Source: Gemmatimonadota bacterium
GTDB lineage: Bacteria > Gemmatimonadota > Gemmatimonadetes > Gemmatimonadales > Gemmatimonadaceae
DNA: 64,000 bases
Assembly (NCBI GenBank): GCA_016871915.1
Contig: VHBP01000002.1
Span: 1-64,000, forward strand
Direction: 5' to 3'
The notes below the pieces were generated by a model that was not told where the DNA came from, did no database searches, and saw only the letters and a list, made by a program, of their open reading frames with translations. The first letter of the stretch is position 1. Every line of letters begins with the position of its first letter. Shown here piece after piece: positions 16,793 to 25,669 of the stretch. The translations under genes were made by a program, and so were the position numbers.

Positions 16793-18352
16793 GTGACCAT
16801 CGTGGGGGGCGAGTCGCGACCGGCAGCGGACAGGGAAGATGGCCGGCGCATCGATCTCTTGCGGAGGCGTGGGGAGGCGTTCCTGCAGGAGATCTCCGCC
16901 GAATATCACGCGGCGCACGCGGGGCATGCCGCCGAGGCGGCGCTACAGCCGATCTACGGGAGGCACGCGGCGGCCTTTGACGATGAGGCGCTGCAGTCGG
17001 CGGTCGCCCTGCTACAGCTCGCGGTGCCCGGGAGCGACGAATTCCGATCGGCGCGCTTTCTGGTAGATTGGCTCGTGGAATCGCGAGTGGGGCGGGCGCT
17101 CGCCCCCATCGAGGAAGTGGAGATCGCGTGGGAGTCGCAGGCGACGATCGTGGTGGCCGATGGGATCGAGGAGCCGTATCAGCGCTCGGCGATCACGATC
17201 GCCAATACCGGCGACACGACGGCGCGGCATGCGCTCGACGACGCCCGTGCGTCCCTCGTCGCCGCCGAGCTGGCGCCGCTCCGACGCGACCGCTTACAGC
17301 AGGAGCATGCGGTGGTGTCCGCCTTGGGGATCGCCCCGACCTACAACGCGACGTGGGAGATGATGAGTGGGATCCCCCTCGCCGCCCTCCGTGCGGAGTG
17401 TGAGGCCTTCCTGCGGGATACGCAGGCGATCTGGGATGACCTCTTCCCCTTCTACGTCGAGCGTGGTTTGGGGATGAATCCGGGCGATGTGACGCGGGCC
17501 GATCTGCTGGCCCTGATGCGGGCACCCGCCTATGACATCTTCTTCGCGCCCGATCGGATGGAGCGTGAGGTGCGGCGGCACGTGGTGGAGATGGGGATCA
17601 GTCCCGATGCCGATGGTCGGGTGCGCTTCGATACGACCGACCGTCCCGGGAAGCGTGCGCGTGCGTTCTGCGCCCCGGTGCAGATCCCCGATCTCGTGCA
17701 TCTGGTCTTGCGGCCCCATGGGGGGCAGAACGACTGGATGACGTTGCTGCACGAGCTCGGGCATGCCCTCCACTTCGGGTACATGGACCGCGCACTGCCC
17801 TTCGAATACCGCTGGCTCGGTGACCATTCGGTGACGGAGGGGTTCGCGATGCTCTTCGACCATCGCCTCAAGGACGCCGGCTGGTTGCGTCGGTACACCG
17901 GGCTCGGGCCGAGGGAGATCCCGAACTTCCTGCACAGTCAGGGATTCGAGGAGTTGCACTTCGTGCGGCGCTATGTGGCCAAACTCATCTACGAGACCGA
18001 GCTGCACACGGAGGGGGTGTCGTGGGACGCGCTGCCCGATCGGTACGTGGAGATCCTCACGGCTGCGACGGGGTTCCGCTATCAGCGGGCTGATGCCTTC
18101 GTCGACGTCGATCCACGCTACTACGCGGCGCGCTATCTGCGCGCGTGGCAGCTCCAGGCGGCGCTGGAGGAAGGACTGCGCGAGCGCTTCGATGCCGATT
18201 GGTGGCGCAATCCGAAGGCGGGGCCTTGGATGGTCGGCGAGCTCTTCCGACCTGGCCAGCGGGAGCTCGCGGACGAGCTGTCACTCCGTGTGGCCGATCG
18301 TGGGCTCTCATTCGCGCCGGTGATCGCTGGCGTGACGCGGATGTTGGGGTGA
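16793..18352 (+). CDS. M3-family oligopeptidase
   Basis: Cytoplasmic zinc metallopeptidase degrading short peptides, from the M3/M32-like gluzincin group. The zinc motif HELGHALHFGYM lies near residue 320, and the third ligand Glu is in VTEGFAMLF about 25 residues later. The C-terminal helical part is typical. Length 519 aa is a little below classical PepF. No signal peptide. Start is a GTG 4 bases after glyS; another GTG three codons on is possible. The operon with glyS and an aminotransferase suggests amino-acid turnover. Confidence 0.82.
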   Translation: MTIVGGESRPAADREDGRRIDLLRRRGEAFLQEISAEYHAAHAGHAAEAALQPIYGRHAAAFDDEALQSAVALLQLAVPGSDEFRSARFLVDWLVESRVGRALAPIEEVEIAWESQATIVVADGIEEPYQRSAITIANTGDTTARHALDDARASLVAAELAPLRRDRLQQEHAVVSALGIAPTYNATWEMMSGIPLAALRAECEAFLRDTQAIWDDLFPFYVERGLGMNPGDVTRADLLALMRAPAYDIFFAPDRMEREVRRHVVEMGISPDADGRVRFDTTDRPGKRARAFCAPVQIPDLVHLVLRPHGGQNDWMTLLHELGHALHFGYMDRALPFEYRWLGDHSVTEGFAMLFDHRLKDAGWLRRYTGLGPREIPNFLHSQGFEELHFVRRYVAKLIYETELHTEGVSWDALPDRYVEILTAATGFRYQRADAFVDVDPRYYAARYLRAWQLQAALEEGLRERFDADWWRNPKAGPWMVGELFRPGQRELADELSLRVADRGLSFAPVIAGVTRMLG

Positions 18353-18356
18353 GGGG

Positions 18357-19208
18357 ATGAGCACGGTCTATCTCAACGGCCGCTATGTCCCCGAGGCGGA
18401 GGCGCTCATCCCCGCGAACGATCGCGGCTTCATCTTCGGCGATGGGATCTACGAGGTGATGCGCGCCATCGAGGGGCGGCTCTTCGCGTGGGAGGGCCAT
18501 GCCGAGCGCTTGGCGAACGGGCTCGCGGGGTTGCGGATCGAGGCGGGGGCGCTCGCGTCGAGCGCGACGCTGCGTGCGGTGTGCGAGCGCCTCCTCACAG
18601 CGAATGCGCTCACCACCGGGGAGGCGACGATCTATCTCCAGGTGACGCGCGGGGCGGCGAAGCGCGTGCACGCCTTCCCGCCGCCGGGCACGGTGCCGAC
18701 GGTGTACGCGGTGCCCTCGCGCTTCGTGCCCGATCGCGCGATGCGTGCCAACGGGGCGACGGCCATCACCTATCCCGATCTCCGCTGGGCGCGCTGCGAC
18801 CTCAAGACGGTGAACCTCTTGGGGCCGGTGCTCGCGCGGCAGGCGGCGGCGGAGGCGGGGAGTTACGAGGCGATCCTGCATCGCGATGGTCTCGTCACCG
18901 AGGGCGCCGCCACCACGGTCTTCGTCGTGCAGGACGGCGTGCTGTGCACGACGCCGCTCTCGACCGCCGTGTTGCCGAGCATCACGCGGACGATCGTGCT
19001 CGAATGCGCTGGGGCGCTCGGCATCCCCGTGCGCGAGAGGGTGACCCCGCTCGCGACCATACCCTCGGTCGATGAGCTGATGGTCGCCGGGACGACCACC
19101 GACGTCCAACCGATCATCGCGCTCGACGGCCGGGCGATCGGCGATGGGCGTCCGGGTCCGGTGACGAGGCGCCTCCAGCAGGCCTTCACCCAGCGGCTCT
19201 ACGGCTGA
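18357..19208 (+). CDS. dat: D-amino-acid aminotransferase
   Basis: Class IV PLP-dependent aminotransferase, most like D-alanine aminotransferase, which interconverts D-Ala and D-Glu for cell-wall precursors. The N-terminal VYLNGRYVPEAEALI and NDRGFIFGDGIYEV are typical. The PLP lysine is in WARCDLKTVNLL, matching the RCDxKxxNLL context of Dat rather than the IlvE pattern. EGAATTVFVV and the C-terminal AGTTTDVQPI also fit. Length 283 is standard. The stop overlaps the next ATG (TGATG). Confidence 0.87.
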   Translation: MSTVYLNGRYVPEAEALIPANDRGFIFGDGIYEVMRAIEGRLFAWEGHAERLANGLAGLRIEAGALASSATLRAVCERLLTANALTTGEATIYLQVTRGAAKRVHAFPPPGTVPTVYAVPSRFVPDRAMRANGATAITYPDLRWARCDLKTVNLLGPVLARQAAAEAGSYEAILHRDGLVTEGAATTVFVVQDGVLCTTPLSTAVLPSITRTIVLECAGALGIPVRERVTPLATIPSVDELMVAGTTTDVQPIIALDGRAIGDGRPGPVTRRLQQAFTQRLYG

Positions 19209-19810
19209 TGCGGCGGCAGCGGTGGCAGCGACCGGTCGAGGAGTCCACGCCCTGGCCAGAGGGAGCGGACGTCTCGCTCCTCCGTGACCTCACCCACGCT
19301 CTCGCGCAGGCCGAGCATCCGCGCGACGCGCTACAGTTCGCCCTCGATCGGCTCTGCCCGGCGGTCCACGCAAAGGTCGGGGCGGTCTTCCTCCTCGACC
19401 CCGTGGGGGAGGCGATGCAGCTGGCCGCCGCGCATGGCTGGCCGGCATCTGCTCGGCCCTGGCTCGGGGCCCTCCGCGTCGAGGTCGGGCGCGGGCCGAG
19501 CGGCGAGGCGGTGGCCGAGCGTCGGGTGATCGAGATCGCCGATGTATTGGGCGACCCGGCCTTGGCCGAGTGGCATCTGGTGGCCACCGAGCTTGGCTTC
19601 CATGCGCTGATGGCGGTCCCGCTCCTCACGCACGACGGGATCCACGGTGCGCTGACGGTGTACTTCCCGGACGCGGGGGCGGTCCCCGTGCGGACGCGCG
19701 CGTTGGTGCGGGCCAGCGCCGACCTGATGGCGGCGATGGTGGAGCGCGGGGCGCTCGCCGAGCGGCTGCGCCGGGCCGAGGCCGCTGTCGCCGGCATGGA
19801 CTCGCTCTAG
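19208..19810 (+). CDS. GAF-domain protein
   Basis: Single GAF domain of about 150 residues (approximately 25-185) with short flanks. The GAF pattern is visible in AVFLLDPVGEAMQLAAAHG, the GRGPSGEAVAERR turn and HALMAVPLLTHDG. No kinase, cyclase or DNA-binding domain is attached, so it probably binds a small ligand and works through a partner. Coupled by TGATG to the aminotransferase gene. Its TAG stop forms the first three bases of a TAGATT -10-like element for the next gene. Confidence 0.75.
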   Translation: MRRQRWQRPVEESTPWPEGADVSLLRDLTHALAQAEHPRDALQFALDRLCPAVHAKVGAVFLLDPVGEAMQLAAAHGWPASARPWLGALRVEVGRGPSGEAVAERRVIEIADVLGDPALAEWHLVATELGFHALMAVPLLTHDGIHGALTVYFPDAGAVPVRTRALVRASADLMAAMVERGALAERLRRAEAAVAGMDSL

Positions 19811-19813
19811 ATT
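19808..19813 (+). promoter_or_regulatory. -10-like TAGATT overlapping a stop codon
   Basis: TAGATTTCCG begins with the TAG stop of the GAF gene and lies 28 bases before the next ATG. It matches the recurring TAnnTT(T)CCG element and may give an internal promoter. Confidence 0.35.
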
Positions 19814-19841
19814 TCCGTCTTCCCCCTACCGACTTCTCCCG

Positions 19842-20153
19842 ATGCGACATCAACAGACCGGACGTACCCTTCAGCAGCAGCGCACGAGCCTGCCCCCCGC
19901 CGAGGTCTTGGCGTCGGCGAAGGAGTTCTTCTCTCGGCAGTCCGGGATCTACGCTGCCTTCCTCGAGAAGGAGGGGCCGACGTGGATGAGCCTGCGCGGG
20001 CAAGGGGGCGAGGAGATCGCCGTTGCCGCGACGTCGGAGGCGGATGGGAGCACCGCCGTGAGCGCCTCGTCGTACATGTTCGATGCACAGGTCGCACTCT
20101 TCCTCACCGGCTTGCCGCCGGCGGCCGATGCCGCGACGGGGGTGGTGTCGTGA
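19842..20153 (+). CDS. Small protein of unknown function
   Basis: 103-residue soluble protein that I do not recognise. The N-terminus is Gln-rich (QQTGRTLQQQRTSLPP), then comes an amphipathic helix (AEVLASAKEFFSRQS), then alternating hydrophobic residues suggesting beta strands (TWMSLRGQ, EEIAVAATS, STAVSASSYMFDAQV) and a C-terminal helix. The helix-plus-strands order is loosely SRPBCC-like, but this is only an impression. It overlaps the following ubiquitin-like gene by 4 bases (GTGA), so the two are likely partners. Confidence 0.7.
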   Translation: MRHQQTGRTLQQQRTSLPPAEVLASAKEFFSRQSGIYAAFLEKEGPTWMSLRGQGGEEIAVAATSEADGSTAVSASSYMFDAQVALFLTGLPPAADAATGVVS

Positions 20154-20473
20154 GCGGGACGGTGCTGGCGCTGCGGGCGCGGCCCGAGGTCCTCACCGTG
20201 GGTGCGAGCGGCGCCGAGACGCTCACGGTGCGCGTGCAGATGCCCGAGCTGTGGGACACGATCGCGGTGCGCTGTGCCGCTGACACCTCGGTGACGACGC
20301 TGAAACGCGCCGCCCTCGAGGCGTTCGGGCAGCAGCTCTATGCGCCGGTGGAGTATGTGATGAAGCTGCGTGGGCATGAGGTGCATCACGAGGAGGCGTC
20401 GGTGTGCGCCGTGGGCGCGCGCGAGGGCTCGACCTTCCTCCTGACCTTCCGGCACAAGCGGCCGGTCCGCTGA
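20150..20473 (+). CDS. Predicted ubiquitin-like (beta-grasp) small protein
   Basis: 107-residue protein. From about residue 24 the pattern is beta-strand (TLTVRVQM), beta-strand (DTIAVRCA), helix (SVTTLKRAALEAFG), beta-strand (VMKLRGHEV), a short acidic turn, and a final strand (GSTFLLTFRHKRPVR). This order and the LxGxEV / GSTxxLxxR spacing are those of ubiquitin-like folds such as YukD. The C-terminus has no Gly-Gly, so conjugation is not indicated. The GTG start overlaps the previous stop. No E1, E2 or JAB gene and no type VII secretion gene is visible nearby. The fold call is inference. Confidence 0.6.
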   Translation: MSGTVLALRARPEVLTVGASGAETLTVRVQMPELWDTIAVRCAADTSVTTLKRAALEAFGQQLYAPVEYVMKLRGHEVHHEEASVCAVGAREGSTFLLTFRHKRPVR

Positions 20474-20495
20474 GCGAGCCACGCGAGGCTAGGGC

Positions 20496-21419
20496 GTGAG
20501 CCTCGCCTTCATCTCCCACGCTGATGTTGGGCGACACGACACCGGGTGGCATCACCCCGAGCATGTCGGTCGGATCCGCGCCATCACGAGCGCGCTGAAG
20601 TACCACCCCGAACTCTTCATGTCGCTCGAGCTCCTCGAGGGGCGCGCCGCGACCCCAGCAGAGCTCGCGCTCGCGCATGATCCGGCGTACGTGACGCGGG
20701 TGCGCACGCTCGCGGAGCAGGGCGGGGGACGGCTCGATGCCGACACCGTGGTGAGCGCGGGGAGTTGGGATGCGGGGACGGCGGGAGCGGGCTCGGTGCT
20801 CGAGGGGATGGCACGCGTGTTGGATGGCCGCTCGCGTCGCGCCTTCGCCGCGGTCAGGCCGCCGGGACATCATGCGTTGCGGGATCAGGGGATGGGATTC
20901 TGTCTCTTCGGGAACGTGGCGATCGCCGCGCAGGCCGCTCGACGGGCCGGGGTCGATCGCGTGTTGATCATCGATTGGGACGTGCATCATGGGAATGGGA
21001 CGCAGGCGTTGGTGGAGCATGATGCCGCAATCCGCTTCGTCTCGATGCACCAGTGGCCCTGGTATCCCGGGTCGGGGGCGGCGGAGGATCGCGGGCCGCA
21101 GGGTTCGGTGTGGAACGTGCCGATGGCGGCGGGGCTCGCGGCGGCGCGCTATCGTGAGGCGCTCCTCGGGGCGGTGGATGCGGCCACCGAGGGATGGCGC
21201 CCGGAGCTCGTCCTGATCTCCGCCGGCTTCGATTGTCTCGCGCGGGACCCGCTCGGCGGGTTCACCCTCGAGATCGACGATATCGCCGCGCTGACGCGTG
21301 AGGTGGTGACGCGGGCGGAGCGGTGGTGCGGGGGGCGGGTCGTGAGTGCGCTCGAGGGGGGCTATGCCCCGGAGCGGGTGGCGCAGGCGGTGGTCGCCCA
21401 CCTGACCGCGCTCCAGTAG
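20496..21419 (+). CDS. Histone deacetylase-family hydrolase
   Basis: Zinc amidohydrolase of the arginase/deacetylase fold (class II HDAC-like), acting on acetyl-lysine, acetylpolyamines or related amides in the cytoplasm. Seen are the His pair in RPPGHHAL, metal ligands in DWDVHHGNG and the Asp in SAGFD, plus the EGGY active-site tyrosine near the C-terminus. Length 307 aa is normal for bacterial members. Start is GTG with a GAGG 10 bases upstream. Its TAG stop codon is also the first half of the corA -10 element. Confidence 0.88.
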   Translation: MSLAFISHADVGRHDTGWHHPEHVGRIRAITSALKYHPELFMSLELLEGRAATPAELALAHDPAYVTRVRTLAEQGGGRLDADTVVSAGSWDAGTAGAGSVLEGMARVLDGRSRRAFAAVRPPGHHALRDQGMGFCLFGNVAIAAQAARRAGVDRVLIIDWDVHHGNGTQALVEHDAAIRFVSMHQWPWYPGSGAAEDRGPQGSVWNVPMAAGLAAARYREALLGAVDAATEGWRPELVLISAGFDCLARDPLGGFTLEIDDIAALTREVVTRAERWCGGRVVSALEGGYAPERVAQAVVAHLTALQ

Positions 21420-21428
21420 CTTCGAGGC
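21417..21428 (+). promoter_or_regulatory. corA -10 element overlapping the previous stop
   Basis: TAGCTT (21417-21422) starts with the TAG stop of the deacetylase gene and lies 6 bases before the corA ATG, the leaderless spacing seen at other starts in this window. Confidence 0.55.
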
Positions 21429-22523
21429 ATGGCACGCAAGCGCTCGCACCCCACGCCCCCGCGGCTCCGGCGCGGACGGGGCAACCGCTCGGCTCCCGTC
21501 GCGGCGGTGGAGCCGATGGTCCCCGTGGTTGCCGCCCCACCGACCGCCCCACGGTCATGGTATCGCGATGAGGGTGGGACGCTGCACCGCGATCTCGACC
21601 CGGAGCGCTTCTCGACGATCGTCGCCTCGGGCACGGGCACGCTCTGGGTCGACCTCGATCTGCGGAGCCCCGAGCAGCAGGCGTTGCTCACGACGGCATT
21701 CCGCTTCCATCCGCTCAGCGTGGAGGACACGACGTCGAGCGAGGGACGCGTCAAGCTCGAGGAGTTCCCGACCTATCTCCTCTGCGTGGTGCGGGGGGTT
21801 CTCTTCGTCGAGGAGACGCCCGATCAGTTCGACGTGGAGACCTTCAACCTCTGGTGCTTCCTCGGGCCGAACTATCTGGTGACGGCCCATGGGCCGCATG
21901 CCCCCGGGGTCGAGGCGGCGATGGATCGGCTCGCTCGCGCCCCTGAGCCACTCGCCAAAGGGGCGGGCCGCGTGTTGCACGATGTGCTTGATGCGACGGT
22001 CGATGCCTACTTCCCGATCCTCGAACAGGTCGACGCCTTCATCGATGGCCTCGAGGAGCGGGTCTTCGTGCGCTTCGAACAGGAGGCGCTGCGCGACATC
22101 TTCAGCGTCAAGCGGCTCGTCTTGCAGTTGCGTCGCCATGTGGGGCCGATGCGCGAGGTCTTCAACATCCTGCAGAATCGCCCGACGCCCTATCTTGCCG
22201 CGGAGACGCAGGTCTATTTCCGCGATGTGTACGATCATGTGATCCGGTTGACCGAGACGTTGGATAGCTACCGGGATCTCCTCTCGAGCACCCTCGACTC
22301 GTACCTCACGCAGGTCTCGAATCGGATGGGGGTGGTGACGAAGGGGCTCACCGTCGTCGCCACGTTGAGCGTGCCCTTCGTCGTGGTGAGCGGGATGTGG
22401 GGGATGAACTTCGTCTCGATCCCCCTGGCTGATCTGCCGAATGGCTTCTGGATCATGTTAGCGGTGCAGCTGGGCCTCGGTGGGGGACTCCTCTGGGTGT
22501 TGAATCGGCGCGGCCTGATCTAA
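21429..22523 (+). CDS. corA: CorA-family magnesium/divalent cation channel
   Basis: Pentameric inner-membrane channel for Mg2+ (also Co2+/Ni2+). A basic, Pro-rich cytoplasmic tail of ~45 residues comes first, then the large alpha/beta cytoplasmic domain. Two C-terminal transmembrane helices are joined by the signature GMWGMNF, which holds the GMN selectivity motif. Length 364 aa is standard and the protein ends in the short LNRRGLI tail. The priA ATG follows directly after the TAA. Confidence 0.92.
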   Translation: MARKRSHPTPPRLRRGRGNRSAPVAAVEPMVPVVAAPPTAPRSWYRDEGGTLHRDLDPERFSTIVASGTGTLWVDLDLRSPEQQALLTTAFRFHPLSVEDTTSSEGRVKLEEFPTYLLCVVRGVLFVEETPDQFDVETFNLWCFLGPNYLVTAHGPHAPGVEAAMDRLARAPEPLAKGAGRVLHDVLDATVDAYFPILEQVDAFIDGLEERVFVRFEQEALRDIFSVKRLVLQLRRHVGPMREVFNILQNRPTPYLAAETQVYFRDVYDHVIRLTETLDSYRDLLSSTLDSYLTQVSNRMGVVTKGLTVVATLSVPFVVVSGMWGMNFVSIPLADLPNGFWIMLAVQLGLGGGLLWVLNRRGLI

Positions 22524-24785
22524 ATGGCGTCATCGCCGCACCTGATCGAGGTGGCGCTCCCGCTCCCGCTTCGCCAGACCTTCACCTATGCCAGTGATGC
22601 GCCGGTCGCTCCCGGGCATCGGGTCGTTGTCCCGGTGCGGAACAAGCGCGTCGTCGGGATCTGCGTGGGGCCGAGCGACGGGGTCGCACTTGCGGAGGTG
22701 ACACCGAAGGGGGTGCTCGCGATCCCCGATGCCGAGCCCGCGCTCCCGGCGGATCTCCTCGCCACCTGTCGGTGGATCGCGGACTACCATGTGGTCTCGC
22801 TCGGGCTCGTCTGCCGCGCGGCGCTCCCGGTGGCGCTCGGCCAAGCGGGGACCCCCGCGCCCCGCGGACGCACGGAGCGGGTGCTTGTGCTCGAGGGCAC
22901 GTTGCCGACGCTCCAATCGCGTGAGGCGGCGTTCCGACGGGCCCCACAACAGCGGCAGGCCTACGAGCTCCTGGAGTCCCTCGGGGGACGCGCGTCGGTC
23001 CCCCATCTCCTGCGACAACTCGGCTGCACCAGTGCCGTCGTCGACGGGCTCGTGCGCAAGGGATTCGCGCGGATCGAATCGGCCACGGTCTTCCGCGACC
23101 CCTTCGCCGCACGTGAAGGTGAACGTGCGCGCCCAGCCGTCGCCGCGCTGCGGCCGACGTCAGCGCAGCAGGCCGCGATCGATGCCATCGTCGCAGGGGA
23201 ACCGGGCGCGGCCTTCCTCCTGCATGGGATCACCGGGAGCGGGAAGACCCTCGTCTATCTCGAGGTGCTCGAGCAGGTGGTGCGCGTCGAGGGGCGGAGC
23301 GCGATCGTCCTCGTGCCGGAGATCGCCCTCACGCCGCAGACGGTGGAGCGGTTTCGTGCGCGCTTCGGCGATCTCGTCGCGGTGTTGCACTCTGGGCTCT
23401 CGGATGGGGAGCGACTCGACGCCTGGCGCGCGCTGCGCCGGGGCGAGAAGCGGATAGCCGTCGGTGCGCGCTCGGCGATCTTCGCTCCGCTCCCCGACCT
23501 CGGCGCGATCATCGTCGACGAGGAGCATGAGGCGAGCTACAAACAGGCGGAGGCGCCGCGGTATCACGCGCGTGAGGTCGCGCTGATCCACGCCCGTGAG
23601 GCCGGAGCGCGCTGCGTGCTCGGGAGCGCGACGCCGAGTCTCGAGAGTTGGCGCAATGCGCAGGAGGGGCGTCTCTCGTTGCTCTCGCTCCCTGCGCGGG
23701 TCGGTGGTGGGGCGCTCCCTGCGGTCCGTGTGGTCGATCTGCGGCAGGAGCTGAAGGTCTCGCTCCCTGACGAGCGGGCGCGGCGTCAGGTGCTCTCCGC
23801 GCCACTCGAGGCGGCGATCCGCGATCACGTCGCGCGCGGGGAGCAGGTGATTCTCCTCCTGAATCGCCGCGGCTATGCGCCGTTCGTGCAGTGCGCTGAG
23901 GGACATGTCGCGGTCTGTCCGCACTGCTCGATCTCGCTCACGTACCATCGGACGCCAGAGCGATTGGTCTGCCACTACTGCCAGCATCAGGAGGCAGCGG
24001 GACGCACCTGTGCCGATTGTGGTGGGGCGATGGAGCGGCAGCGTGGGCTCGGGACGCAGCAGGTGGAGCGGCTCCTCGCGGAGCGATTCCCGACGGCGCG
24101 AATCGCGCGCATGGATGCCGACACCACGAGCGGGAAGTGGGCGCACGCCGAGATCCTCGAGCGCGTGGGGCGCGGGGAGGTCGATGTCCTCTTGGGGACG
24201 CAGATGATCGCCAAAGGGCTCGACTTCGCGAGCGTGACGTTGGTCGGGGTGATCGATGCGGACGTCGGCTTGCATCTCCCCGACTTCCGAGCGAGCGAGC
24301 GGATCTTCCAGCTGTTGAGTCAGGTGGCGGGGCGCGCAGGGCGCGGGCCGAAGGGGGGCGAGGTGGTGATCCAGACGCGGACGCCGGGCCACCATGCGGT
24401 CCGCCATGCGGCCACGCACGACTTCCTGCGCTTCGCGGCAGAGGAGCTCTCGAACCGCGAGAGCCCGCCCTATCCGCCGACGCTCCGGCTCGCGAATCTG
24501 ATCGTGAGCGGGCTGGATGAGGTTTTGGTGGCGACCTTCGCGGGCGCGGTGGCTCGGTGGTGCGTGGCGGCGGAGGCGCGGTTCGCCCTGGGGGTCACCG
24601 TCCTCGGTCCGGCGCCCTGTCCGGTGGACCGGATCAAGACGCGCTGGCGCTGGCATGTGATCCTCAAGTCGGAGAAGGTCGCGCCGCTGACCCGGCTCCT
24701 GCGGGGGCTCGCCGATGGGCTCGAGGTCCCTGCCGCCGGGGGGCTCCGGCTCGCCATCGATCGCGACCCCGTCGCATTGCTGTAG
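22524..24785 (+). CDS. priA: Primosomal protein N' (replication restart helicase)
   Basis: Superfamily 2 DNA helicase that reloads the replisome at stalled forks. The N-terminal 3'-end binding domain begins VALPLPLRQTFTY. The helicase core has Walker A HGITGSGKTLVYLEVL (~residue 235) and DEEH in IIVDEEHEASYKQ. A zinc region follows with paired cysteines (CPHC, CHYC, CADCGG). Late helicase motifs QMIAKGLDF and QVAGRAGRG are intact. Length 753 aa is normal. No gap to corA, so the two are probably co-transcribed. Confidence 0.95.
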   Translation: MASSPHLIEVALPLPLRQTFTYASDAPVAPGHRVVVPVRNKRVVGICVGPSDGVALAEVTPKGVLAIPDAEPALPADLLATCRWIADYHVVSLGLVCRAALPVALGQAGTPAPRGRTERVLVLEGTLPTLQSREAAFRRAPQQRQAYELLESLGGRASVPHLLRQLGCTSAVVDGLVRKGFARIESATVFRDPFAAREGERARPAVAALRPTSAQQAAIDAIVAGEPGAAFLLHGITGSGKTLVYLEVLEQVVRVEGRSAIVLVPEIALTPQTVERFRARFGDLVAVLHSGLSDGERLDAWRALRRGEKRIAVGARSAIFAPLPDLGAIIVDEEHEASYKQAEAPRYHAREVALIHAREAGARCVLGSATPSLESWRNAQEGRLSLLSLPARVGGGALPAVRVVDLRQELKVSLPDERARRQVLSAPLEAAIRDHVARGEQVILLLNRRGYAPFVQCAEGHVAVCPHCSISLTYHRTPERLVCHYCQHQEAAGRTCADCGGAMERQRGLGTQQVERLLAERFPTARIARMDADTTSGKWAHAEILERVGRGEVDVLLGTQMIAKGLDFASVTLVGVIDADVGLHLPDFRASERIFQLLSQVAGRAGRGPKGGEVVIQTRTPGHHAVRHAATHDFLRFAAEELSNRESPPYPPTLRLANLIVSGLDEVLVATFAGAVARWCVAAEARFALGVTVLGPAPCPVDRIKTRWRWHVILKSEKVAPLTRLLRGLADGLEVPAAGGLRLAIDRDPVALL

Positions 24786-24812
24786 GGGGCGGCGCGGGGC
24801 GATCTTTCCCCG

Positions 24813-25217
24813 ATGGCACATGAGACCTTGGCCCTCGCCGCGGACGCCCGCGAGCGCTTCCTCCTCGCGATCGCCGATGTGGTCCCCGATGATCGGATTG
24901 CGGAGATCCATCTCTTCCCGCCGATCCGGCAGGGGCCGATTGAGACCGGGGTCGCGGTGATCGCGGCCACGCCGGAGGATCCGACGCAGGCGCGCCATGT
25001 GGTGTTCAGTGCGCGCTACCGTTGGACGCGAAAGGGACCGGATCGCGGGCGGTGGACGCACGAGGTGGTGGCGGAGGCCGATGCCCCGCTCGTGACGGTC
25101 GAGGCGGTGGTCGCCGGAGTGAAGGCGCGCGCCAACGAGGCCGCGCAGCCGGAGCGACTCGAGGGGGATGCGGTGCGGACCCTGCTGGCCGACGCGCGGT
25201 GTCGGACCGCGGCGTAG
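24813..25217 (+). CDS. Protein of unknown function
   Basis: 134-residue soluble protein without a recognisable domain. The sequence suggests a helix (ADARERFLLAIADVV), strands (IAEIHLFPPI, GVAVIAATP, HVVFSARYRW) and a C-terminal helix. It lies between priA and a fur-like gene, and its last 19 bases overlap the GTG start of the latter. The ATG is preceded at 6 bases by GATCTT, a near match to the leaderless -10 pattern. Confidence 0.6.
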   Translation: MAHETLALAADARERFLLAIADVVPDDRIAEIHLFPPIRQGPIETGVAVIAATPEDPTQARHVVFSARYRWTRKGPDRGRWTHEVVAEADAPLVTVEAVVAGVKARANEAAQPERLEGDAVRTLLADARCRTAA

Positions 25218-25669
25218 TCGAGCGGTTCGTCGCGTATCTCCGCGACCAGAATCTGCCGGTGACCGCACAGCGGCTCGCCATCGCGGAGGTGGTGCTCGGG
25301 TCGGATCGGCATCTCTCCGCGGAGGAGGTCGCGCAGGCGGTCGCGACGCGTGGGACGGCGGTGGGGACGGCGACAGTCTACCGGACGATCGATACCCTGC
25401 TCGAGAGTGGGCTCGTGGTGGAGCGCGACTTCGGGGAGGGGTTCCGACGGTTCGAGCCGGCGCGCGACATCCCGCACCATGAGCATCTGGTCTGTACGCA
25501 GTGTGGCCGGGTCGAGGAGTTCCGTGACGAGCGGTTGGAGCGGATGACGACGATCGTCGCCGAGTCGCGCGGTTTCGCCCGGCACCGGCATCGATTGGTG
25601 ATCCATGGGATCTGTGCGAGCTGTCAACGTGGGGCCGGTGGGTCGGCCCGCATCCGAGGGGACGCATGA
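25199..25669 (+). CDS. Fur-family metalloregulator
   Basis: Winged-helix repressor of the Fur/Zur/PerR family. The DNA-binding half shows LPVTAQRLAIAEVVL and the recognition region GTATVYRTIDTLLESG. The metal/dimerisation half has HHEHLVCTQCGR and a second pair GICASCQ, so the structural zinc site (two CxxC) is present. Which metal or peroxide it senses is not decided by these motifs. The GTG at 25199 is chosen because it gives the normal ~156-residue length; it overlaps the upstream gene by 19 bases. It overlaps ccdA by 4 bases. Confidence 0.88.
   Translation: MSDRGVVERFVAYLRDQNLPVTAQRLAIAEVVLGSDRHLSAEEVAQAVATRGTAVGTATVYRTIDTLLESGLVVERDFGEGFRRFEPARDIPHHEHLVCTQCGRVEEFRDERLERMTTIVAESRGFARHRHRLVIHGICASCQRGAGGSARIRGDA

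Noticed and set aside
16793-19208. M3 peptidase plus aminotransferase as a dedicated peptide-antibiotic cluster
   Set aside because: No biosynthetic or transport genes are linked; close spacing to glyS fits a housekeeping operon.
23160-25667. 835-codon minus-strand open frame opposite priA and fur
   Set aside because: No domain, and three well-supported genes lie on the other strand.
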